Assembly: GCA_016937195.1 (NCBI GenBank)
Contig: JAFGWK010000185.1
Span: 1 to 43,959, forward strand
DNA from: Paracoccaceae bacterium
GTDB taxonomy: Bacteria; Pseudomonadota; Alphaproteobacteria; Rhodobacterales; Rhodobacteraceae
Direction: 5' to 3'
Length of the DNA: 43,959 nucleotides
Program-made: the position numbers and the translations under genes
Notes under the pieces: generated by a model
Databases searched by the model: none
Seen by the model: the letters and a program-made list of their open reading frames with translations, nothing else
What the model was told of the DNA's origin: nothing
In this document: in pieces, positions 30,360-39,735 of the stretch
Numbering within the stretch: the stretch's first letter is position 1
How the letters are laid out: each line of letters opens with the position of its first letter

Positions 30360-33107
30360 TCAGGCTTTGGCCAAATTCCGCAGCACGTAGTGCAGCACGC
30401 CGCCATTGCGCAGGTATTCGATTTCGACCGCAGTATCGATCCGGCTTTTGAGCTGGATTTCCTTGGTCGAACCATCGGCGTATTTGATCGTGCAGGGCAC
30501 GATGGATTGCGGTTTGATATCGCCTTCCAGCCCGGTGATCGTGACCTCTTCCGCGCCCGTCAGGTTCAGATCCTTGCGGGTCTGGCCTTCGGTGAACTCG
30601 AACGGGATCACGCCCATGCCAACAAGGTTCGAGCGGTGGATACGCTCAAAGCTTTCCGCGATCACGGCCTTGACGCCGAGCAGGTTGGTGCCCTTGGCCG
30701 CCCAGTCACGCGACGAGCCCGCGCCATACTGTTCGCCACCAAAGATCACCAGCGGCTTGCCCAGTTCCTGATAGGCCATCGCAGCGTCGTAGATCGAGGT
30801 CTGCTTGCCATCGGGGCCCTTGGTGTAGCCGCCCTCGACGCCGTCCAGCATCTCGTTCTTGATGCGGATGTTGGCAAAGGTGCCGCGCATCATGACTTCG
30901 TGGTTGCCGCGACGCGAACCGTAGGAGTTGAAGTCTTTCGGTGCGACCTGACGCTCGACCAGATATTTGCCCGCGGGCGTATCGGGTTTGAACGAACCCG
31001 CTGGCGAGATGTGGTCGGTGGTCACGAAATCGCCCAGCACGGCCAGAATGCCCGCGCCCTTGACGTCCGAGATCACGCCAGCTTCAGCCGACATGCCTTG
31101 GAAATAAGGCGGGTTCTGGATGTAGGTCGAGGTCGGCGGCCAGTCATAGGTCTCGCCACCTGACACTTCGACGCCCTGCCACTTTTCGTCGCCCTTAAAG
31201 ACATCGGCATATTTCTCGATGAACTTGTCGCGGGTGACGACTTTTTGCACGAGATCGGCAATTTCCTTGTCGGTCGGCCAGATATCTTTGAGATAGACAT
31301 CCTTACCATCGGGCGTCTGCGCCAGCGGCTCGGAGGTCAGGTCGATATTCATGTCACCTGCCAGCGCATAAGCCACCACGAGGGGCGGTGATGCGAGGTA
31401 GTTGGCACGCACATCGGGGCTGATGCGCCCTTCAAAGTTGCGGTTGCCCGACAGAACCGAGGTTGCGATCAGATCATTGTCGTTGATCGCCTTGGAGATT
31501 TCGGGCTGTAGCGGGCCGGAGTTGCCGATACAGGTGGTGCAGCCATAGCCCACAAGGTCAAAGCCGACTGCGTCGAGATCTTCTTGCAGGTTTGCGGCCT
31601 CAAGATATTCCGACACGACCTGCGAGCCGGGTGCGAGCGAGGTTTTCACCCAAGGCTTGCGGTTCAGCCCCAGCGCGCGGGCTTTGCGCGCCACAAGACC
31701 AGCCGCGATCATCACGTAAGGGTTCGAGGTGTTGGTGCAAGACGTGATCGAGGCGATCACGACCGAGCCGTCACGCAGTTCGTAATCTTCGCCTTCAACC
31801 TTGGCGGTCTTGGCTTGGATCGTTTTCGTCGGGATCGGTCCTTCGGCAGCCATGTCATGCGCGGCTTCCGAGCTGTCCTTGCCACGGAACTCGTTGATCA
31901 CGTTCTCGAACGCCGCCGCAGCGGTGGTCAGCGGCAGATAATCTTGCGGGCGTTTGGGGCCCGAGATTGCCGGTACGATCGTGCCCATGTCGAGTTCCAG
32001 CGTGGACGAGTAGATCGGTGCGTAATCCGCGCCGCGCCACATGCCGTTGGCTTTGGCGTAGGCTTCGACCAGCGCGATGCGGTCCTTGTCGCGACCGGTC
32101 TGCTCCAGAAAGCGCAGGGTCTCGTCATCGACCGGGAAGAAGCCGCAGGTTGCGCCATATTCCGGGGCCATGTTGGCGATAGTCGCACGCTGTGCCAGCG
32201 GCAGGTGATCAAGGCCTTCGCCGTAGAATTCGACGAATTTGCCAACCACGCCATGGGCGCGCAGCATTTCGACAACTTTCAGCACGAGGTCGGTACCGGT
32301 GGTGCCTTCGACCATCGCACCCGTCAGCTTAAAGCCCACAACCTCGGGGATCAGCATCGAGATCGGCTGACCCAGCATACCGGCTTCGGCCTCGATCCCG
32401 CCAACACCCCAGCCCAGAACGGCCGCGCCGTTGACCATGGTGGTGTGGGAATCGGTGCCCACCAGCGTATCGGGATAGGCGACCTGAGCGCCGGTCTGAT
32501 CCTTGTCGGTCCAGACGGTCTGGGCCAGATATTCCAGGTTCACTTGGTGACAGATGCCGGTGCCCGGCGGCACAACGCGGAAGTTTTCAAACGCGGTCTG
32601 CCCCCATTTGAGGAACTGGTAGCGCTCGATGTTGCGCTCATATTCGCGGTCCACGTTCATCTGGAACGCGCGCGGGTTGCCGAACTCGTCGATCATCACC
32701 GAGTGGTCAATGACCAGATCCACGGGAACCAGCGGGTTGATCTTTTGCGCATCGCCGCCAAGGCCCTTGATGCCGTCGCGCATTGCGGCCAGATCGACCA
32801 CGGCGGGAACGCCGGTGAAGTCCTGCATCAAGACGCGGGCGGGGCGATAAGCGATCTCGCGCGGGTTTTTGCCACCCTGCGCGGCCCATTCGCCAAACGC
32901 TTTGATGTCATCGACCGAGACGGTGAACCCGTCATCTTCAAAGCGCAGCAGGTTTTCCAGCACCACTTTCAGCGAAGCGGGGAGCTTGGAAAAATCGCCC
33001 AAGCCTGCCTCGGTGGCGGCTGGGATCGAATAATAGGTGAATTTACTAGCGCCGACGTTTAGCTCGCGGCGTGTCTTGGCAGAGTCTTTACCGGTGACGA
33101 TGGGCAT
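30360..33107 (-). CDS. acnA: Aconitate hydratase A
   Basis: 915 residues. It isomerises citrate to isocitrate in the TCA cycle. The [4Fe-4S] ligands are C457 (SCTNTSNP), C523 and C526 (YGCTTCIGNSG), with the same 66-residue spacing as E. coli AcnA. DSHTTMVNGAAVLGWGVGGIEAEA and GGEQYGAGSSRDWAAKG are further family motifs. The ATG at 33107 is chosen over one six codons upstream because AAGGGAGG lies between the two. Transcribed alone, with a terminator after it. An imperfect GntR-like inverted repeat is found upstream. Confidence 0.97.
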   Translation of the reverse strand: MPIVTGKDSAKTRRELNVGASKFTYYSIPAATEAGLGDFSKLPASLKVVLENLLRFEDDGFTVSVDDIKAFGEWAAQGGKNPREIAYRPARVLMQDFTGVPAVVDLAAMRDGIKGLGGDAQKINPLVPVDLVIDHSVMIDEFGNPRAFQMNVDREYERNIERYQFLKWGQTAFENFRVVPPGTGICHQVNLEYLAQTVWTDKDQTGAQVAYPDTLVGTDSHTTMVNGAAVLGWGVGGIEAEAGMLGQPISMLIPEVVGFKLTGAMVEGTTGTDLVLKVVEMLRAHGVVGKFVEFYGEGLDHLPLAQRATIANMAPEYGATCGFFPVDDETLRFLEQTGRDKDRIALVEAYAKANGMWRGADYAPIYSSTLELDMGTIVPAISGPKRPQDYLPLTTAAAAFENVINEFRGKDSSEAAHDMAAEGPIPTKTIQAKTAKVEGEDYELRDGSVVIASITSCTNTSNPYVMIAAGLVARKARALGLNRKPWVKTSLAPGSQVVSEYLEAANLQEDLDAVGFDLVGYGCTTCIGNSGPLQPEISKAINDNDLIATSVLSGNRNFEGRISPDVRANYLASPPLVVAYALAGDMNIDLTSEPLAQTPDGKDVYLKDIWPTDKEIADLVQKVVTRDKFIEKYADVFKGDEKWQGVEVSGGETYDWPPTSTYIQNPPYFQGMSAEAGVISDVKGAGILAVLGDFVTTDHISPAGSFKPDTPAGKYLVERQVAPKDFNSYGSRRGNHEVMMRGTFANIRIKNEMLDGVEGGYTKGPDGKQTSIYDAAMAYQELGKPLVIFGGEQYGAGSSRDWAAKGTNLLGVKAVIAESFERIHRSNLVGMGVIPFEFTEGQTRKDLNLTGAEEVTITGLEGDIKPQSIVPCTIKYADGSTKEIQLKSRIDTAVEIEYLRNGGVLHYVLRNLAKA

Positions 33108-33197
33108 GAAATGGCCTCCCTTCATGGGTCCTAAGGGTGTCGCTGCAACAGTGTTTGCCCCAAGCGGGGCGCGCGTTCAAGAGGCTCACACCATTTT

Positions 33198-33217
33198 TTG
33201 TATACCATTGCACACAA
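33198..33217. promoter_or_regulatory. Inverted repeat upstream of acnA, GntR-like
   Basis: TTGTATAC-CATT-GCACACAA has eight-base arms matching at six positions. It lies about 90 bases before the acnA start codon. TTGTATAC/GTATACAA-type palindromes are common operators of FCD-type GntR regulators, but no such gene is nearby, so this is only a candidate site. Confidence 0.3.
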
Positions 33218-33376
33218 ACGTGGCGGGATCAGGCGGAAAATCGCATGAAACAGGCGCTGCGCATGATTTTGCCTAAGAGAGTCACAGTTGTGCAAAGAAA
33301 ACTCGCAAAACCTTGATTGGCTCTGGTGCGGACGTCAACGCTAGATATAACAACGGGAGTTTCGAGAAGAGGTTCA

Positions 33377-34249
33377 ATGGTACGCGTCGGGATCAGTGCG
33401 TCGGGAATGGTCTGTCTTGCTTTGGCAGTCGGCGGTTTTTTGTTGCCAGCTGATGGTTTCGCGCAATCGTCCCCCGCAGCCCCGTCCACGCAAGCGCCCG
33501 AAACGCAAGCCGTCAAACCCGATTCTCCACCAGAAATGAAGCGTCGCGCCTCAGAGGCGATAGTGGGCACGATGGCGGGCAATAGCACGCCCGCCCATAG
33601 CCCCGTCGTGGTCGAACTGTTCACCTCGCAGGGGTGTTCGTCTTGTCCGCCCGCAGATGCGCTGTTTCAGACATATGCCGATCGTGACGACGTGATCGCG
33701 CTCGCGTTGCATGTCGATTACTGGGATTATCTGGGCTGGAAAGACCCCTTTGGCAAAGCCGAATTCACTGCGCGCCAAAAGGCTTATGCCCGTGCAGCCC
33801 GACAGCGCACCGTTTATACGCCCCAGATGATTGTGGGCGGTACGACGGCGCTGGTTGGCGTGCAGAAAGACGAGTTGAAGACCGCAATCGCGAAACAAAG
33901 CGGTGAACCCGAACCGGTTGATCTAAAGATTAGCGGCTCGGACGGGAATTATCAGATCATGCTGTCGGCCGATCCGCCGCTGAGCGCGCCTGCTGTCGTG
34001 CAGATCGTGCGCTACATGCCTGAGGCACGCGTTGCCATTCTGCGCGGTGAAAACGCCGGGCAGACGATTGATTACCGCAATATCGTGACTGAATGGCACG
34101 CGATTGCAGAATGGGATGGCAAGACGAAAACCCAGATCAAGGTTGATCTGGATGGCGATGATCCGGGCGTTGTGATTGTTCAGGCGGCGCAACCGGGGCA
34201 GGGCGTGCCGCTGCCGGGCAAGATATTGGCCGCCGGTCGGCTGGATTAA
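33377..34249 (+). CDS. DUF1223 secreted thioredoxin-like protein
   Basis: 290 residues. A signal peptide (1-30, ending DGFAQS) is followed by a Pro/Ala-rich linker and then VVVELFTSQGCSSCPPADALF with a C87-S-S-C90 redox pair at the N-terminus of a helix, the thioredoxin-fold arrangement typical of DUF1223. TPQMIVGGTTALVG has the cis-Pro-like loop expected opposite the CxxC. The protein is therefore likely a periplasmic thiol-disulfide protein; its substrate is unknown. AGAGG precedes the ATG at 33377. It is divergent from acnA and convergent, with a five-base gap, with the acyltransferase gene. Confidence 0.87.
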   Translation: MVRVGISASGMVCLALAVGGFLLPADGFAQSSPAAPSTQAPETQAVKPDSPPEMKRRASEAIVGTMAGNSTPAHSPVVVELFTSQGCSSCPPADALFQTYADRDDVIALALHVDYWDYLGWKDPFGKAEFTARQKAYARAARQRTVYTPQMIVGGTTALVGVQKDELKTAIAKQSGEPEPVDLKISGSDGNYQIMLSADPPLSAPAVVQIVRYMPEARVAILRGENAGQTIDYRNIVTEWHAIAEWDGKTKTQIKVDLDGDDPGVVIVQAAQPGQGVPLPGKILAAGRLD

Positions 34250-34254
34250 GCTGC

Positions 34255-35124
34255 TTAACGCTGCTTCCAGCGGCGATGTATCCAGAACCACTGATCCATA
34301 TGATTGCGCACCTGTGCCTCTAGCGCATCGTTGAGCGACTGCGACATGGTTTCGGGATCGCTGTGGGGAATTGGGGCCTCGACCACGATGCGAAAGCTGA
34401 GTCCGTCTTTCTGGCGGATCGCATAGACCGGGATCAGGTCGGCCTTCATCTTCAGCGCCATTTCCGCTGCCGATAGAGGCGTTCGCGCGGGCTGGCCGAA
34501 AAAGGTCAGATCGGCGCCACGCCTGAAGTATTGATCAAAGCCAAACGCGACCATTCCGCCATCGCGCAGGAATTTCATCATCTCGGCCAGACCACGACGC
34601 GAGCGCGAAAACAGCGGCTCGGCAATGGCGGAGATTGCGGCGACGTATTGCTCGTTAAAGGCGCGGTTGTTCATCGGGCGATAGATCGCGCCCACGCGGT
34701 AGCCCCGCGCTGACAGCGCTGCGCGCCACGCGTCGTAATTGCCAAAATGCCCGACCGCCAGCACCACGGGACGACCCTGAGAATGGGCCAGTGCCAGCGC
34801 CTCGGCACCGGGGCCTTCAATGGGGAGATCGCGCACGCGGACGAGGAATTCTTCGCCAGAATAAATCTCGGCGAGCATCCGGCCCAGCCGGTCGGGCACG
34901 GCGCGTTCAAGGCGTTTGACCTCGGCATCGGGCAGGTCGGGGCACGTCAGCGCAAGGTTTTCGCGTATCCTGCGTGTAAACCCCAGCAAGGGTGCTGCGC
35001 GCGAAACCAGACGCCCGGCCAGCGGAATGCGCCGCTCATAGGGTAGCATTTGGACCAGCTTCATCACCGTCACGAAAACGGCGTTGGACAGGCGGTCGGA
35101 AAAGGAGGGGGTGTCGTTTTTCAT
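34255..35124 (-). CDS. LpxL/HtrB-family lysophospholipid/lipid A acyltransferase
   Basis: 289 residues. The HX4D active-site motif is H126-F-G-N-Y-D131 (VLAVGHFGNYDAW), with RENLALTCPD and MALKMKADLIPVYAIRQ as further family segments. It transfers an acyl chain to lipid A or a lysophospholipid at the inner face of the membrane. The start overlaps the end of the EamA-family transporter gene (ATGA), so it is the last gene of a tkt-transporter-acyltransferase operon. True lipid A substrate is not certain: several copies of this family occur per Rhodobacteraceae genome. Confidence 0.88.
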   Translation of the reverse strand: MKNDTPSFSDRLSNAVFVTVMKLVQMLPYERRIPLAGRLVSRAAPLLGFTRRIRENLALTCPDLPDAEVKRLERAVPDRLGRMLAEIYSGEEFLVRVRDLPIEGPGAEALALAHSQGRPVVLAVGHFGNYDAWRAALSARGYRVGAIYRPMNNRAFNEQYVAAISAIAEPLFSRSRRGLAEMMKFLRDGGMVAFGFDQYFRRGADLTFFGQPARTPLSAAEMALKMKADLIPVYAIRQKDGLSFRIVVEAPIPHSDPETMSQSLNDALEAQVRNHMDQWFWIHRRWKQR

Positions 35125-36053
35125 CGCGGACTGACTGTTGCAAGGCGCGCCGCGCGGCGCTCTCGCGACCAGACATAAAGCCCCGCGCCGATGATCACAA
35201 GCGCTCCGAGGATGGTCGCGCCATCGGGGAGTTGATCAAACATCAGCCAACCCCAGAACGAGGCGAATATCAGGCCCGAATAGCCAAAGGGCGCCAATGT
35301 GCCCGCCTCGCCCAGCGAAAACGCGCGGATCAACAGGAACTGGCTAAGGCTGCCCGCCAGCCCGAGGCCCGCAAAAATCCACAGATCCCCCCAAGCGATG
35401 GGCTGCCAGATGAAGGGCAGGGCCAGCGAGGACAGCGCCAGCCCGACCAGAGAAGACCAGAGCTGCGAGGTCGCCGCGCTATCGCCGCGCACCTGCCGTG
35501 TCAGCAGAACCGCGCCTGCAAAGCTGAACGCCGCCGCCAGTGCCAGTAGGGCTGCGGGATGAAACATGCCGGTGCCGGGACGCAGGATGATCATCGCGCC
35601 CACAAAGGCCACTGCGATCCCGAAGATGCGATGCACGCCCAGCCGCTCACCCAGAAACAGCGCCGCGCCGAGCGTCACGATCACCGGGTTCAGATCGCCC
35701 AAAGCCGTGGCCTGCGCCAAGCCGATATAGCGCAGCGCAAAGAAGAAGGCGACAATCGCACCCATCTGGAACAGCGCCCGCCCGGCCTGTAATGCGGGTT
35801 GGTGGGTGCGCAGCCTGCGCGGCACCGAGCGCCCGAAGATCGCCCCCAATACCAGCGCATTTACCGCGAACCGCGCCCAGACGATCAGCAGTGGATGATA
35901 ACCCTGACCCAGCAGCTTGGCGAACGCATCCATCAGGGTCAGCATCGAAAATGCGCCCAGCATGAAGACCACCGCCAGACCGGGTCGGTCGGGATGAAAA
36001 GAGGGGGCCACGCCGGGCCCCCTCGAAACGGTCTTGATGGTGGGCTGTGCCAT
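35121..36053 (-). CDS. EamA/DMT-family transporter
   Basis: 310 residues with about ten hydrophobic helices arranged as two EamA repeats (about 30-160 and 170-300). WARFAVNALVL, ALRYIGLAQATALGDLNPVIVTLGAALFLGERLG and FGYSGLIFASFWGWLMFDQLPDGATILGALVIIGAGLYVW are the classical DMT patterns. It probably exports a metabolite or amino acid; the substrate cannot be deduced. Its start shares bases with the transketolase stop (TGATG) and its stop overlaps the acyltransferase start. Confidence 0.9.
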   Translation of the reverse strand: MAQPTIKTVSRGPGVAPSFHPDRPGLAVVFMLGAFSMLTLMDAFAKLLGQGYHPLLIVWARFAVNALVLGAIFGRSVPRRLRTHQPALQAGRALFQMGAIVAFFFALRYIGLAQATALGDLNPVIVTLGAALFLGERLGVHRIFGIAVAFVGAMIILRPGTGMFHPAALLALAAAFSFAGAVLLTRQVRGDSAATSQLWSSLVGLALSSLALPFIWQPIAWGDLWIFAGLGLAGSLSQFLLIRAFSLGEAGTLAPFGYSGLIFASFWGWLMFDQLPDGATILGALVIIGAGLYVWSRERRAARLATVSPR

Positions 36054-38071
36054 CAGAGGAGGGCTTTGACCTTGTCGGCCACGGCCTCGGGGGTGATGCC
36101 GAACTTTTCATACAGCTCACCTGCGGGGGCAGAGGCGCCAAAGCGGTCCATACCGACAAACCCGGCCTTGGCCTCGCGGCCCCGCTCGCCCAGCAGCCAG
36201 CGATCCCAGGGTTGGCGCACGGCGGCCTCGACGGCGACACGCACCGAATTGGGCGGCAGGATGCGCTTGCGATAGCTTTCGTCCTGCTGCGCGAACAGCT
36301 CCATGCAGGGCATCGACACGACCCGCGTGCCAATTGCTTGCGCTTGCAGGATCTCGCGCGCTTTCATTGCGATTTCCACCTCAGACCCGGTGGCCATCAG
36401 GATCGCCTGACGCTTGCCATCGGCCTCGGCGATGACATAGGCGCCCTTCGCCGTCAGGTTTTGCGGTTTGTACTCGGTGCGCAGCGTGGGCAGGTTTTGC
36501 CGGCTTAGCGCCAGAACCGAGGGCGTGCCCTCTTGGCTCATCGCGATTTCCCATGCCTCGGCGGTTTCCACCACATCGGCAGGGCGGAAGGTCAGCGTGT
36601 TGGGCGTGGCGCGGCAGATTGCTAGATGCTCTACCGGTTGGTGGGTCGGGCCATCCTCGCCCAGACCGATGCTGTCATGCGTCATGACATAGACGGTGGG
36701 CACTTTCATCAATGCAGACAGGCGCATCGCCCCGCGCGCGTAATCGGTAAAGCAGAAGAACGTCCCGCCATAGGGGCGCACGCCGCCATGCAGGAACAGA
36801 CCGTTCATCGCCGCCGCCATACCATGTTCGCGGATGCCGTAATGGATGTAGCGGCCTTTGCGATTTTCCGGGTTGAAGACCGTCATTTCCTTGGACTTCG
36901 TCAGGTTCGAGCCGGTCAGATCGGCCGATCCGCCAATCGTCTCGGGGCAGGCGGGATTGATCACGCCCAGCACCATTTCGCTGGCTTTGCGGGTGGCGAC
37001 CTTGGGGGCGGCCTCGGCTTGTTCTTTCTTGAAATTGCGGATCGCGCCGACCAGTTTCTTGGATACACCGCCGGTCATGATCCGAGTGAACTCGGCTTGC
37101 TTATTGGCCGACAGCTTGGCGAAACGCTCTTCCCAGTCACCGCGTTCAACCGAACCACGGCTGCCGATTGCGGCCCAAGCCGATTTCACATCTGCAGGAA
37201 TCTCGAACGGGCCGTAATCCCAGCCATAGATCGCCTTGGTGCGTGCAATTTCTTCATCGCCCAAGGGCGCGCCGTGTGCGGAATAGCTGTCCGCCTTGTT
37301 GGGCGCGCCAAAGCCGATGATGGTTTTGCAATCCACCAGAACCGGACCCTTGGCTTTCTTGGCTTCGGTCAGCGCGCGGTCGATATCCACCGGATCGTGA
37401 CCGTCACAATGCAGTACCGTCCAGCCCGAGGCGGCAAAGCGCGCGCGCTGATCGGTTTTGTCCGACATAGAAACACGCCCGTCGATGGTGATGTCGTTAT
37501 TGTCCCACAGCAAGATCAGGTTGCTCAGCTCTTGCATGCCAGCCAGACCGATGGCCTCTTGGCTGATCCCCTCCATCAAGCAGCCATCGCCCGCGATCAC
37601 CCAAGTGCGGTGATCGACCAGCTTCTTACCCCACTGCGCGCGCAGCGATTCCTCGGCAATCGCCATGCCCACGGCCGTGGCGATGCCCTGACCGAGCGGG
37701 CCGGTCGTGGTTTCCACCGCATCAAGCAGGAAGTTTTCGGGGTGGCCCGCCGTCAGCGCGCCCATCTGGCGGAAATTTTTGATCTGTTCGAGCGTGACCT
37801 GTTGATCGCCCGAAAGGTGCAGCAGCGCGTAAACCAGCATCGAGGCATGGCCTGCCGACAGCACAAAACGATCGCGATCAGCCCATTTCGGCGCGGCGGC
37901 GTCAAATTTCAGGTGTTTGGAAAACAGCACGGTGGCCACATCGGCCAGACCCATCGGTGCGCCGGGATGCCCGGAATTGGCGGCTTGCACCGCGTCCATC
38001 GCCAGCGCGCGGATCGCGGAGGCCAATTTCCAATGTTCGGGATGGGCCTTGCGCAGCTCTTCGATATCCAT
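36053..38071 (-). CDS. tkt: Transketolase
   Basis: 672 residues, full length. It transfers two-carbon ketol units in the pentose phosphate (and Calvin) pathway with thiamine diphosphate. [13 protein letters not shown], the ThDP motif GDGCLMEG (161-168) with N191 ([10 protein letters not shown]), [15 protein letters not shown] and [18 protein letters not shown] are all present. AAAGGAACCGTC precedes the ATG. It is the first gene of an operon with an EamA transporter and an acyltransferase. Confidence 0.97.
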   Translation of the reverse strand: MDIEELRKAHPEHWKLASAIRALAMDAVQAANSGHPGAPMGLADVATVLFSKHLKFDAAAPKWADRDRFVLSAGHASMLVYALLHLSGDQQVTLEQIKNFRQMGALTAGHPENFLLDAVETTTGPLGQGIATAVGMAIAEESLRAQWGKKLVDHRTWVIAGDGCLMEGISQEAIGLAGMQELSNLILLWDNNDITIDGRVSMSDKTDQRARFAASGWTVLHCDGHDPVDIDRALTEAKKAKGPVLVDCKTIIGFGAPNKADSYSAHGAPLGDEEIARTKAIYGWDYGPFEIPADVKSAWAAIGSRGSVERGDWEERFAKLSANKQAEFTRIMTGGVSKKLVGAIRNFKKEQAEAAPKVATRKASEMVLGVINPACPETIGGSADLTGSNLTKSKEMTVFNPENRKGRYIHYGIREHGMAAAMNGLFLHGGVRPYGGTFFCFTDYARGAMRLSALMKVPTVYVMTHDSIGLGEDGPTHQPVEHLAICRATPNTLTFRPADVVETAEAWEIAMSQEGTPSVLALSRQNLPTLRTEYKPQNLTAKGAYVIAEADGKRQAILMATGSEVEIAMKAREILQAQAIGTRVVSMPCMELFAQQDESYRKRILPPNSVRVAVEAAVRQPWDRWLLGERGREAKAGFVGMDRFGASAPAGELYEKFGITPEAVADKVKALL

Positions 38072-38267
38072 GACGGTTCCTTTCAGGCAACTGAGGGGCG
38101 TTTGCGCCCTCTGATAGCAGGGATCGGGGCAAGATCAAGCTTGGCCCACAAGTGCTTGAGGCAAAAGGGTGGGCTTGGGGTGCGCAACAGGGTTAAACTG
38201 TGCGAAATCCCGCCCTCGAAGGCGATTCGATGCAAGAGCGGGACATCTGATCGATGAGGAGGCGCGT

Positions 38268-38846
38268 ATGAGCGAGATTGCCGAATACGAACGCCGTATC
38301 TCTTTTGCGCTCGAGCGTATCGGGCGTGGAGTTGAGGTGCTGGCGCAAAAACGGGTCGCATCGGCTGCGGAGCCAGAGCCCGCGATTAAATCCGACCCGA
38401 TATTGCCCCAAGCCGAGATCGAGCCCCCCTTAGAGGCGATTGCGCCAGCCGCCGAACCGGATGCAACCGTCGCAGAGGTTGCGCAGTTGCAAGCCGCGCT
38501 GGAGGCCGAGCGCGAAGCCAATGCGCAGCTGTCTGAACGCGTGCGCGCGATCCGCGAGAAACAGGACACCACGCTGAACGCGATGGAGCGCAAATACGGG
38601 GCTGCCGTGCGTGCCCAAGAAGCCGCGTTCAAAGAGGTGGCCGCTTTGAAGGCGGCGAACTCGGCGCTGATTGCGTCCAATCGCAAGCTGATGGATGAGG
38701 GCGTGGCCTTTTCGGAAGAGGGATTGATGGCCGAATTGACGGCCCTGCGCGCGGCCCGCGCCAGCGAGGCCAATGAGTTGGGTGATATTATTGACGGGCT
38801 TGCGCCGATCCTTGCGGCGAACGAAGAGGAGGCGCAAGATGCCTGA
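38268..38846 (+). CDS. Coiled-coil protein upstream of zapA
   Basis: 192 residues without membrane segment. It has an N-terminal helix (IAEYERRISFALERIGRGVEVLA), then a Pro/Ala/Glu-rich linker (about 30-66), then a long heptad-like coiled coil from about 68 to 165, and an acidic tail. GAGGAGG precedes the ATG. Its end overlaps the zapA start by eight bases, so the two are translationally coupled; a role in cell division or in ZapA/Z-ring scaffolding is a good inference. I recall the same pairing in related genomes. Confidence 0.85.
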   Translation: MSEIAEYERRISFALERIGRGVEVLAQKRVASAAEPEPAIKSDPILPQAEIEPPLEAIAPAAEPDATVAEVAQLQAALEAEREANAQLSERVRAIREKQDTTLNAMERKYGAAVRAQEAAFKEVAALKAANSALIASNRKLMDEGVAFSEEGLMAELTALRAARASEANELGDIIDGLAPILAANEEEAQDA

Positions 38847-39216
38847 TCTGACCATTTCCATCGGGGGGCGCGAGTTTCAGGTGGCCTGTCAGCAGGGCGA
38901 AGAGCATTTCCTGCGCACCGCCGCTTTGATGCTGGACAACGAGGCACAGGTCCTGCTGGGCCAGATCGGGCGAATGCCCGAGACGCGAATGTTGCTGATG
39001 GCGGGTCTGATGCTGGCCGATAAGGCCGCCGGCATCGAGGATCAGCTACGCGAGGCAGAAAACATGGCAGGCGAGCTACAAGCCCGGATCGACGAGCTGC
39101 AGGCTAATCCCGCGCAGGTCGAAGTCGCGGTGGTGCCCTCGGAGGTGACCGACTCGCTGGCCGAGATCGCCGCACGTGCAGAGGCCTTGGCCGACCGGGT
39201 TGAGGAACAGGCATGA
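38839..39216 (+). CDS. zapA: Cell division protein ZapA
   Basis: 125 residues. The N-terminal domain (LTISIGGREFQVACQQGEEHFLRTAALMLD) is the ZapA head that binds FtsZ, and the following helix (MLADKAAGIEDQLREAENMAGELQARIDEL) forms the coiled-coil stalk. It cross-links FtsZ protofilaments in the Z-ring. GAGGAGG is placed inside the end of the coiled-coil gene. Its stop overlaps the start of the MliC-like gene by four bases. Confidence 0.92.
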   Translation: MPDLTISIGGREFQVACQQGEEHFLRTAALMLDNEAQVLLGQIGRMPETRMLLMAGLMLADKAAGIEDQLREAENMAGELQARIDELQANPAQVEVAVVPSEVTDSLAEIAARAEALADRVEEQA

Positions 39217-39599
39217 GGCCGTTTCTCTGTGTGCTGTGTCTGCTGCTGGCCGCACCGGCTTTTGCGCAAGATGCCCCGTCCGCGCCTGAACGCTTGGCTC
39301 CGCTGACCGATTCCGTCGCCGCAGATGGCGTGATTACGCGCATCTATAGCTGTGAACGTGGTGCGCGCGTGCCAGCCGCCTATCTCAACGATAGCAATCC
39401 CCAGCGCGTCGTTCTGATGCTTGAGGGGCGAATGGTGGTGTTAAGCCATATCCGCTCGGCAGATGGTGCGAAGTATGCCGAGGATGGCGAGGGCGAGGCG
39501 GGCTATATCTGGTGGACCAAAGGCTCGAGCGCGACGCTGGACTGGATTTCTGAGGATGGCGAAAGCCAAACCTTGCTCAGCGGGTGTCAGGAGGAGTGA
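39213..39599 (+). CDS. MliC-family lysozyme inhibitor-like secreted protein
   Basis: 128 residues. It has a signal peptide (1-18, ending APAFA) without a lipobox Cys at the cleavage site. The mature part YSCERGARVPAAYLND ... RVVLMLEGRMVVLSHIRSADGAKYAEDGEGEAGYIWWTKGSSATLDW ... LLSGC follows the MliC/PliC pattern, with two cysteines able to form the conserved disulfide. It would protect the cell wall from C-type lysozyme or modulate cell-wall hydrolases. It is coupled to zapA by ATGA, an unusual link between a division protein and a wall-hydrolase inhibitor. Confidence 0.83.
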   Translation: MRPFLCVLCLLLAAPAFAQDAPSAPERLAPLTDSVAADGVITRIYSCERGARVPAAYLNDSNPQRVVLMLEGRMVVLSHIRSADGAKYAEDGEGEAGYIWWTKGSSATLDWISEDGESQTLLSGCQEE

Positions 39600-39735
39600 G
39601 CACCGGTCCGGGGCAAAGCCCTAGATGCAGGGCTCAGGTGGAACCATGCTGGGTGCGAATGCCCTAGGCGCAAGCCTAGGGCTGGTGCGGGTTGAGGGCA
39701 CGCAACTCGCCAAGAAAAGTTAACCCTCAAAGCCT
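39600..39735 (+). ncRNA. Candidate structured RNA or hairpin repeat after the zapA operon
   Basis: A non-coding stretch with strong secondary structure. One hairpin is GCCCT-agatgc-AGGGC (39618-39633); a second is a perfect nine-pair stem GCCCTAGGC-GCAA-GCCTAGGGC (39661-39682) with a GCAA tetraloop. No T run follows, so it is not a plain terminator. The 6S RNA gene (ssrS) is often found downstream of zapA in proteobacteria, but I cannot match the 6S open-bubble structure here. It could be a repeat element instead. Strand is a guess. Confidence 0.3.

Noticed and set aside
31584-33062. 492-residue open frame antisense to acnA
   Set aside because: Shadow of the acnA reading frame; composition (Arg, His, Gln, Gly) and lack of ribosome-binding site speak against a gene.
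36626-38257. 543-residue open frame antisense to tkt
   Set aside because: Lies entirely over transketolase codons and shows no domain. Long antisense frames are expected in GC-rich genes of this codon bias.
39661-39682. Hairpin considered as a rho-independent terminator of the zapA operon
   Set aside because: The stem is perfect but no T run follows on either strand.
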